From Alphaproteobacteria bacterium (GTDB lineage Bacteria; Pseudomonadota; Alphaproteobacteria; Rhizobiales; Beijerinckiaceae), in NCBI GenBank assembly GCA_009920595.1, contig RFZR01000130.1, forward strand, positions 1-5,281: a DNA stretch of 5,281 nucleotides. Reading direction: 5' to 3'. Of the stretch, positions 1 through 4,287 are shown piece after piece; positions within the stretch are counted from its first letter, which is position 1; the number at the start of each line of letters is the position of its first letter. A model generated the notes under the pieces. It made no database searches. It was given only the letters and a program-made list of their open reading frames with translations, and was not told the DNA's origin. Position numbers and translations under genes: made by a program.

Positions 1-365
1 CCAATGATCAGCGCCTTTTTTACCTTGGTAGCAAGCTCAACAACCGTTTCGGCATCTTCAATACGATGCGCTAAAGGTTTCTCACAAAATACATGCGCGC
101 CGGCATTCAAGGCTTTGAGACAATAATCCGCATGTGTTTCGGTATAGGTACAAATCGAAACGGCATCGGGCTTTAGCTTTTCTAAAGCTTCTTCATAATC
201 CGCAAAGAGGGGTATGGATTTAAATTCTGTTTGAAGATCATGACGTGTCTCAGGACGGTTTGTGCATAGACCTACGAGATCAAAGCCCTCGATCGCCTGA
301 TAGGCGCGCGCATGGCTTATCCCCATCGTGCCAAGACCAACAACCAAAATGCGAATCTTCTTCAT
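1..365 (-). CDS. Gfo/Idh/MocA family NAD(P)-dependent oxidoreductase, N-terminal part (3' end outside window)
   Basis: Seen: reverse-strand translation begins MKKIRILVVGLGTMG, a dinucleotide-binding Rossmann start with a GxGxxG fingerprint (residues 10-15). It stays open for 121 codons to the window edge. About residue 90 it has the CEKPLA motif, which is the Gfo/Idh/MocA signature: the Lys of EKP contacts cofactor and substrate. The preceding stretch (KPDAVSICTYTETHADYC) matches the usual NxxH-like region, with T-E-T-H. Known: the family oxidises or reduces sugars, inositols and related hydroxy compounds in the cytoplasm using NAD(P). Substrate specificity sits in the C-terminal domain, which is missing here, so no substrate can be named. 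Two ATGs are adjacent (363-365 and 366-368) behind an AGAGGGGG ribosome site. I took the inner one because it gives better spacing and the normal MKK start; the outer one is equally possible. It lies about 50 bp downstream of the HTTM-like gene on the same strand, so it is probably in the same transcript. Confidence 0.9.
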   Translation of the reverse strand, partial: MKKIRILVVGLGTMGISHARAYQAIEGFDLVGLCTNRPETRHDLQTEFKSIPLFADYEEALEKLKPDAVSICTYTETHADYCLKALNAGAHVFCEKPLAHRIEDAETVVELATKVKKALII

Positions 366-415
366 CATCGCCCCCTCTTGTTTTCGATAATCTATAGGGC
401 TGATTTAGAGAAAAA

Positions 416-1204
416 TCAAAGCCGACCGGCGCAGTAGAGAATAGCAGGAAATGTCGTGACCCACGCCCATACGAAACGGTTCAAGCCAAAGAACCGAAAA
501 ACGAGAAGATGGAAAATAAAGGCCGTCACGCAATAGACTTTGGCGAGTTCAGTATCAAAGAGGACCACAGGAAATGAAATTTCCCACAAAATAAATCCCC
601 ATGATGCGAGTTTGGCGACCATCGGATTTTTAAAGAGCGACCGCTGTGTCAGAGGGCCGTATAAGCCACCATCCAAGAAATGAGTGAGTGCACTGCCATG
701 TCTCCAATATTGATTAAAAAGTTTTACGGCACCCGACATAAAATAGGAGGATACAGAATGGATCGTTATATACCAAAAAGCCACGGTCCATGCCGTGTCT
801 CGATCCCCGAATAGGGACGCGCTTGTTCCGATCACCAAACCCGTAACCGTCACAAGCGTCATGAAATCGCTGCCGCCGTTGAAGGCGCCACGCCAACGGA
901 TCAACAAGATCACCGTGCTTATAAAGAGAAAAATCGCTGTCAATGAATAAGGTACGATTATGAGACTAAGCGCGGCGCAAAGTCGAAGAATTAAATGGAC
1001 GAAGTGTGTTTTGTCTTCAAAGATTAATGCAAAGAGACTTTGAATGAGGGGCGAGGTGTGACGAAGATCGCCCTTCTGAATTGACCAGACCCATAGATCT
1101 TTAACATCACTCCTTCTTGTTAGACTCATCCCTTCAATGGTCTGGATCACAAGGCTCAAAGTAAGAAGACAGGTGAAGACGGTGATCAAGAGTTCAAGAG
1201 ACAT
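416..1204 (-). CDS. HTTM / vitamin K-dependent carboxylase-like polytopic membrane protein
   Basis: Seen: a 262-aa hydrophobic protein with about six membrane segments (approximately residues 3-23, 68-102, 114-132, 140-158, 198-216 and 222-256). Motifs include RWRGAFNGGSDFM (103-115), SGAVKL (157-162) followed by W167/G170, and a C-terminal HLLVFRFFGLNRFVWAW (232-248). Known: the NGGSD segment, the 'SGxxKL...W..G' segment and the 'H..(F/M)xxGLNxFxW' segment recur in bacterial HTTM-domain proteins. These are distantly related to vitamin K-dependent gamma-carboxylase, and most have no demonstrated reaction. Inference: an inner-membrane protein of unknown activity; carboxylation should not be assumed. 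The ATG has a good ribosome site (AAAGAGG, 6 nt upstream). Its start lies inside the end of the upstream gene (11-bp overlap), which suggests translational coupling and a joint role with that protein. DoxX-like proteins are the nearest alternative family. Confidence 0.72.
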   Translation of the reverse strand: MSLELLITVFTCLLTLSLVIQTIEGMSLTRRSDVKDLWVWSIQKGDLRHTSPLIQSLFALIFEDKTHFVHLILRLCAALSLIIVPYSLTAIFLFISTVILLIRWRGAFNGGSDFMTLVTVTGLVIGTSASLFGDRDTAWTVAFWYITIHSVSSYFMSGAVKLFNQYWRHGSALTHFLDGGLYGPLTQRSLFKNPMVAKLASWGFILWEISFPVVLFDTELAKVYCVTAFIFHLLVFRFFGLNRFVWAWVTTFPAILYCAGRL

Positions 1205-1721
1205 GATCGACCTCTTTGATGATCGGTGAAACGAGAAGCGTATCCTCAGATCGATCCTCTCCTAGCCCCGGCAAAAGGCGAATTTCGAATTGATATGCCA
1301 TCATCATTTGATTGGATACAAGCGTTCGCGCAATACGACGGGCCAATCTTTCTGTAAGCGCATAAGACACAAGCGTGGCGGCACTTTCACCCTCTGGCAA
1401 AGCTTGAAGATCAAGACATAAATTCTCGACCAAAGTTTGTTCGGTCAAACGCAGATTGTTTTCAGGATTGTAAAAGAGATTTCTTAGTTTGAAGGAGGCC
1501 CTCGGGATAAACATATTCCAAGCTGACCAGTGCTCAGAATCCGAAAGCACCCTTACAAAAAGCCGAGGCTGTGGTCCGGGGTTATCAAAGAAGCGCCAGC
1601 TTGGAAAAAATCCCCGTAACAAAAATAGCCAGGGATGCGTTACATCTTGACCACGCTTTATGAGAGCCATCACAAGGACGGCAAGGTAGAGCAAAAATAA
1701 AAAAGCCGAAACGCCCGCCAC
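1194..1721 (-). CDS. Conserved hypothetical protein with N-terminal membrane anchor and FPSWRFFD motif
   Basis: Not assigned to a named family. Seen: 175 aa; one membrane helix (about residues 4-22); then a conserved-looking segment LRGFFPSWRFFD (35-46) and a Trp-rich stretch HWSAWNMF (64-71). The rest is mostly soluble and probably helical, with Arg-rich LTERLARRIART (122-133) and an acidic C-terminus. The short N-terminus before the helix would allow either topology. The start is GTG: the reading frame is closed by a TGA only 9 bp upstream, so this is the first possible start. A GGTGA sequence sits 6 nt before it. Context: first gene of a minus-strand run; its last 11 bp overlap the start of the HTTM-like gene. 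From memory, proteins with this FPSWRFFD segment occur beside HTTM-like genes in other bacteria, which I cannot check here. Inference: it may be an accessory or partner subunit of the HTTM-like protein. Coding status is well supported by the overlap and codon pattern; function is unknown. Confidence 0.75.
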   Translation of the reverse strand: MAGVSAFLFLLYLAVLVMALIKRGQDVTHPWLFLLRGFFPSWRFFDNPGPQPRLFVRVLSDSEHWSAWNMFIPRASFKLRNLFYNPENNLRLTEQTLVENLCLDLQALPEGESAATLVSYALTERLARRIARTLVSNQMMMAYQFEIRLLPGLGEDRSEDTLLVSPIIKEVDHVS

Positions 1722-1910
1722 AACACTTCACCACAGCAACCCGTAATCCTTCTTTCTTGGATGAAAATGATTAAGGATTTACATAGGATAAAGCACTCTC
1801 ACTTAGACATGATCATTACGGAGCGTGGGATTGAATCAGAAGGCCGATGACCGTAAAAGAGCCATCAATTATTAGCTTTTCCTCATCCGTCTTTGTAAAT
1901 TTCACTGCTT
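1722..1910. promoter_or_regulatory. Divergent intergenic region between the membrane-protein operon and mtgA
   Basis: This 189-bp gap separates two divergently read transcripts and must hold promoters for both. Seen: a 7-bp inverted repeat, AATCCTT (1745-1751) and AAGGATT (1773-1779), lies about 25 bp upstream of the GTG start of the minus-strand operon. On the plus strand, TTGAAT (1831-1836) and TAAAAG (1854-1859) are spaced by 17 bp and form a passable sigma-70-like pair ahead of mtgA. Neither element is strong. The promoter assignment is inference from position and loose consensus match only. Confidence 0.3.
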
Positions 1911-2570
1911 ATGACCTATTTCCGACGCCTCGTTTCCGTTTTAAAAATCGCGCTGCAAGCGATTGCGATCCTGTTTGTGGTCAGTCTGATCTGGGGGCGC
2001 GTCTTGCCTATACCTTCAACTCTGATCATTGGTCACTTATTTACGGGTAACATCCCATCATGGCGTTGGGTCTCGATTGAATCGATCTCGCCGGCACTCT
2101 CCAAAGCGGTGATTGCCTCTGAAGACCAACGTTTTTGTACGCATTGGGGTGTCGATTTCATCGAACTTCAGTCGGTGTTGTCTGATCGTGGTGGACCTTC
2201 GCGCGGGGCCTCGACAATCTCGATGCAGGTGGCAAAAAATCTTTATCTCTGGCCGGGACGCTCTTACATCCGCAAAGCACTTGAATTGCCGCTCGCTCTT
2301 CTCATTGATCTTCTGTGGGGGAAAAAGCGGATGATGGAAATCTATCTCAACATCGCCGAATGGGGCCGCGGCATTTTTGGCGCAGAAGCCGCTGCGCAAT
2401 TCTATTTCAAAAAGCCTGCTGCAGAACTCACAAATGACGAGGCCGCGCGCTTGGCGGCGAGTCTTCCCAATCCGATCCGTCGGAATCCAACTCGTATTGG
2501 CGGCAGCGCCGCGCGGGTTGCTGAAAAATCCGCTGGAATTACCAGCGAAACTGCGTGTTTATCGTGGTGA
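1911..2570 (+). CDS. mtgA: Monofunctional biosynthetic peptidoglycan transglycosylase (GT51)
   Basis: Polymerises lipid II into glycan strands on the periplasmic face of the inner membrane, without a transpeptidase domain. Seen: 219 aa; an N-terminal membrane anchor (about residues 11-29) followed by the GT51 motifs in order. Motif 1 is ASEDQRFCTHWG (69-80), with catalytic E71. Motif 2 is GASTISMQ...KNL (99-111). Motif 3 is KKRMMEIYLNIAEWGRGIFG (138-157), with the second essential Glu at E143. Motif 4 is LTNDEAARLAASLPNPIRRNP (173-193). The usual second Gln of the TIxQQ motif is Met here (STISMQ), as is common in MtgA. Length is slightly short but within the usual 215-245 range. The start is uncertain: ATG 1911 has no recognisable ribosome site, but an in-frame TAA at 1896-1898 leaves only this ATG or a CTG six bases earlier, and the ATG gives the right N-terminus. 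It is transcribed away from the membrane-protein operon and toward the iron permease, 182 bp away, so it need not be co-transcribed with it. Confidence 0.95.
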   Translation: MTYFRRLVSVLKIALQAIAILFVVSLIWGRVLPIPSTLIIGHLFTGNIPSWRWVSIESISPALSKAVIASEDQRFCTHWGVDFIELQSVLSDRGGPSRGASTISMQVAKNLYLWPGRSYIRKALELPLALLIDLLWGKKRMMEIYLNIAEWGRGIFGAEAAAQFYFKKPAAELTNDEAARLAASLPNPIRRNPTRIGGSAARVAEKSAGITSETACLSW

Positions 2571-2752
2571 TCCGCGCTCTTCGTGGCGGTCACAACATAC
2601 AAAATTACATGGCGGCGCTGTAGTTTTCTACTTTACAATGTTTTCAAACTAGAGGCTTTGCGCCCCAAAACTATTTGAAGCCTCGAAATCGCGATGCTAG
2701 GTGCGGGGTCGGCAGCGACGCCTTGACCGTCGTGATGCAGAGGATATTGACC
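2571..2752 (+). promoter_or_regulatory. Leader region upstream of the iron permease, with an inverted repeat
   Basis: No gene is visible in these 182 bp. Seen: a perfect 7-bp inverted repeat, GAGGCTT (2652-2658) and AAGCCTC (2678-2684), with a 19-nt loop. An AT-rich stretch just before it contains TACAAT (2634-2639), a 5/6 match to a -10 box, but no convincing -35 box sits at the right distance. A second loose inverted repeat, TAGTTT (2621-2626) and AAACTA (2646-2651), flanks the candidate -10 and could be a repressor site. An AGAGGA ribosome site (2739-2744) lies 8 nt before ATG 2753. I do not see a clear Fur, Irr or RirA box. The regulatory reading is inference. Confidence 0.3.
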
Positions 2753-3559
2753 ATGTATGATTCCGTGAGCTGGACGATGCTCGTCCAATCTGCTTCCATT
2801 CTTTTGCGTGAAGGCCTTGAAGTCATTTTGATTTTGAGCGCGCTGATCGCCTATATCATTAAAACCGGCGCACGCCACCACCTCCCAGCCCTTTACTCCG
2901 GCGCCGTTATTGGCGTTGTGGCAAGCTTTGGTCTTGCCATGATCATCGAAACATTTCTGGGCGCAGAACAAAGCAAATTATTACTCGAAGGGGTGATGTT
3001 GCTGCTTGCCTCCGCGCTGATGATTTATGTCTCAGGGTGGCTCTTTGTGAAGCAAGATCCACGCGCTTGGCAAAGCTATATCCATGCGCAAGCCGATCAA
3101 GCCATGAGGTCTCAGCAAAGCGGTCTCGCGATCGGCGTGCTGTCCTTCCTCGCTGTTATTCGCGAAGGCGCGGAGACTGTCATCTTCTATCACGCTTTGA
3201 CGAATTCCGAAGGCGGCTGGACATCCCCAATCATCGCGGGCTTTGTCATTGCGGCAGTCGTTCTCGCCTTCCTCTTCATTGCGATGCGGATTTTGACTGT
3301 GCGCTTGCCGCTCCGGCCTTTGTTCATTGTCACATCAGCCTTCTTATTCGTGATGGCGTTCCGCTTCCTCGGTGCTGGCGTTCACGAATTGCAGGAAGCG
3401 CATATCCTGCCTGAAAGCCCGATTGACATGCCCGCGCTTCTTGCAACCATCGGTTTCCAAAAGACGATTGAAGCCCTGCTGCCACAACTTGTTCTCGTGG
3501 CTCTGGCAGCGGCAGGTTATGCAGCCTTGCGATTGAGAAAAGCAACGCCGCAGAGCTAA
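2753..3559 (+). CDS. FTR1-family iron permease (permease domain only)
   Basis: Probable inner-membrane iron importer of the FTR1/EfeU superfamily. Seen: 268 aa with about seven hydrophobic segments and the two family signature motifs: REGLE in the first helix (residues 19-23) and REGAE in the fourth (137-141). Both provide the acidic residues thought to carry iron. Other features are LLLEG (76-80), the amphipathic loop SGWLFVKQDPRAWQSY (94-109) and the acidic HELQE (211-215). Start: the frame is open upstream to a TTG at 2675 and an ATG at 2735, but ATG 2753 has the best ribosome site (AGAGGA, 8 nt away) and begins just before the first helix. Known: the closest relatives I recognise are the permease domains of longer FTR1 proteins (Campylobacter type and alphaproteobacterial forms) that carry a periplasmic N-terminal region of several hundred residues. 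That region is absent here and no P19, EfeO or EfeB partner is in the window. A strong terminator follows, so the gene ends its transcript. Confidence 0.9.
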   Translation: MYDSVSWTMLVQSASILLREGLEVILILSALIAYIIKTGARHHLPALYSGAVIGVVASFGLAMIIETFLGAEQSKLLLEGVMLLLASALMIYVSGWLFVKQDPRAWQSYIHAQADQAMRSQQSGLAIGVLSFLAVIREGAETVIFYHALTNSEGGWTSPIIAGFVIAAVVLAFLFIAMRILTVRLPLRPLFIVTSAFLFVMAFRFLGAGVHELQEAHILPESPIDMPALLATIGFQKTIEALLPQLVLVALAAAGYAALRLRKATPQS

Positions 3560-3561
3560 GA

Positions 3562-3577
3562 TCTCGATCGGTCGAGA
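3562..3577 (+). repeat. Small perfect hairpin just after the permease stop codon
   Basis: TCTCGA (3562-3567) and TCGAGA (3572-3577) form a 6-bp perfect stem with a TCGG loop. It begins 3 nt after the TAA of the permease gene and 7 nt before the terminator stem. It has no T-tract of its own, so it is not a terminator alone. It may stabilise the 3' end of the message, or be chance. Confidence 0.35.
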
Positions 3578-3584
3578 CGAAACT

Positions 3585-3628
3585 AAGGCCGCTTCCCGGA
3601 CATGGGAGGCGGCCTTTATCTTTTTCTT
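3585..3628 (+). terminator. Rho-independent terminator after the iron permease gene
   Basis: A 13-bp stem is formed by 3585-3597 pairing with 3604-3616. Its outer arms AAGGCCGC and GCGGCCTT are perfectly complementary, the inner TCCC/GGGA is also paired, and there is a single G-T wobble between. The loop is 6 nt (GGACAT), followed directly by a T-rich tail (TATCTTTTTCTT). It lies 25 bp after the permease stop codon on the same strand. Classic intrinsic terminator; the reverse strand has no comparable T-tract, so it probably acts in one direction only. Confidence 0.92.
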
Positions 3629-3651
3629 GCCAAAAAGCCGAATTAGGCCAA

Positions 3652-3665
3652 AGCTTAGCTAAGCT
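3652..3665. repeat. 14-bp perfect palindrome, possible operator
   Basis: AGCTTAGCTAAGCT reads the same on both strands. It lies in the 206-bp gap between the permease gene and the LOG-family fragment, about 100 bp before the latter's ATG, and is followed by a further CTAAG. The position suits a dimeric regulator binding site upstream of the next gene, but no known regulator motif is recognised. Apart from this palindrome and the terminator I see nothing in the gap. Confidence 0.35.
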
Positions 3666-3765
3666 AAGACCTTAAAGAGCAAAATAAGCGGCGTTACGGC
3701 CGTCATTCTGGTCATACCCACCTTGCCCCAAGACTATATGAAAAATCAGAAGACTTAAGATCATC

Positions 3766-4035
3766 ATGGATAAGCCTTCAAATCGTGCTCAACTGAACGC
3801 AGCTGCCTATCGCATTCCCGCGCTTGATGCTGATTTCTTACTGGGCGACTCGACCCGTGGCCTTCGCTTTCAACTTGAATATCTGAAAGCTGAAGATCAT
3901 TTGCGGCAGTGGGGCGTCGCTTCTACCGTCATTGTCTTTGGCTCCGCACGTGTGAGCGAGTCCCGTGTTTCGCAACTGCACGGGCAGGCCGTGGCTCGGT
4001 TACGAGCGCGCCTCGCGGCTTGGCGGGATCGTTGA
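3766..4035 (+). pseudogene. LOG-family (lysine decarboxylase-like) protein, N-terminal fragment joined to an unrelated tail
   Basis: Seen: an 89-codon frame. Residues 1-63 match the start of LOG-family / TIGR00730-like Rossmann proteins: an ALDADFLL segment (19-26), STRGLRFQLEYLKAE (29-43) and the first beta-strand STVIVFGSARV (53-63). Known: family members are normally about 180-300 aa and continue with a GGGxGxM(E) nucleotide-binding motif and a catalytic PGGxGTxxE motif. Characterised relatives are cytokinin-activating phosphoribohydrolases acting on nucleoside monophosphates. None of those motifs is present in any frame downstream. After about residue 64 the sequence becomes Arg/Ala-rich (QLHGQAVARLRARLAAWRDR) and stops. 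The product would lack the active site, so it is almost certainly non-functional. The cause is either a recombination or deletion, or a false join in assembly. The ATG has no strong ribosome site, but the N-terminus agrees with the family. Confidence 0.75.
3955..4035 (+). other. Probable 3' end of a foreign gene that originally preceded the DUF2802-like gene
   Basis: The last 25 or so codons of the chimeric frame encode an Arg/Ala-rich helical tail ending in RARLAAWRDR. The TGA (4033-4035) shares a base with the ATG of the next gene (TGATG). This stop-start overlap is normal between genes of one operon, so the tail most likely belongs to the native upstream neighbour of the DUF2802-like gene rather than to the LOG-family protein. 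The parent gene cannot be identified from so short a piece. Exact left edge uncertain, roughly 3955-3975. Confidence 0.45.
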
Positions 4036-4280
4036 TGTCGATCTGGGCTGCGCTGGGACTGGGTTTTGCGGGCAGCTTGTTCGGCATAGCGCTCGCGCGC
4101 CTCTTCGAACACCTACGCCGACCGCGCAAGGATTTTTCCAGCGATATCACCCCCGTCGATCTTGCGCGTGGTGGCGCTAGGGGCGACGAGTTGATGGAGC
4201 GCTGCGGCTTAGAGCCCGAAGAAGCCGCACTCGTGCTGCGCCTGCACGGCAACGACGCTCAGCGCAAAGAATTGTTATGA
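4035..4280 (+). CDS. Small membrane-anchored DUF2802-like protein
   Basis: Seen: 81 aa; one N-terminal membrane helix (about residues 3-22), a basic linker RRPRK (28-32), then a compact acidic domain LARGGARGDELMERCGLEPEEAALVLRLHG (43-72). Known: the 'L.(R/K).GA...ELM..CGL...EA.L...LH' pattern is what I recall of the DUF2802 family, small proteins often found next to chemotaxis/flagellar genes such as cheW in Pseudomonas and relatives. The role is undetermined. The domain resembles a short helix-turn-helix, but DNA binding is not shown. It is shorter than typical members (often about 130 aa), lacking the coiled coil between the helix and the conserved domain. The ATG overlaps the upstream TGA by one base and has a weak GGGA site 6 nt before, consistent with coupled translation. 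Larger same-frame starts further upstream (from 3909) have no matching family sequence and were not used. Confidence 0.72.
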   Translation: MSIWAALGLGFAGSLFGIALARLFEHLRRPRKDFSSDITPVDLARGGARGDELMERCGLEPEEAALVLRLHGNDAQRKELL

Positions 4281-4287
4281 TATCGAT

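Noticed and set aside
401..418. Inverted repeat TGATTT/AAATCA at the end of the HTTM-like gene as a terminator
   Set aside because: Only a 6-bp, A/T-rich stem overlapping the stop codon, with no T-tract following on the minus strand; not convincing.
1847..2050. A separate 67-aa gene upstream of mtgA
   Set aside because: It overlaps mtgA out of frame, has no family resemblance and a badly spaced ribosome site. Kept only as a weak leader-frame observation.
2377..2652. Possible frameshift at the 3' end of mtgA, with the +1 frame continuing to 2652
   Set aside because: All GT51 motifs lie in the main frame and the length is normal. The alternative tail shows no better family match, and MtgA C-termini vary.
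2723..2750. TTGACC ... TATTGA as a promoter for the iron permease
   Set aside because: It would place the transcription start after the chosen ATG and the -10 match is poor.
3037..3414. 125-codon plus-strand frame inside the permease gene
   Set aside because: Out of frame with REGLE/REGAE coding sequence; Arg/Cys-rich with no domain. Shadow frame.
3560..4035. Mobile element or attachment site explaining the junction near 3955
   Set aside because: No transposase, integrase, tRNA end, terminal inverted repeats or target-site duplication can be seen in or near the gap.
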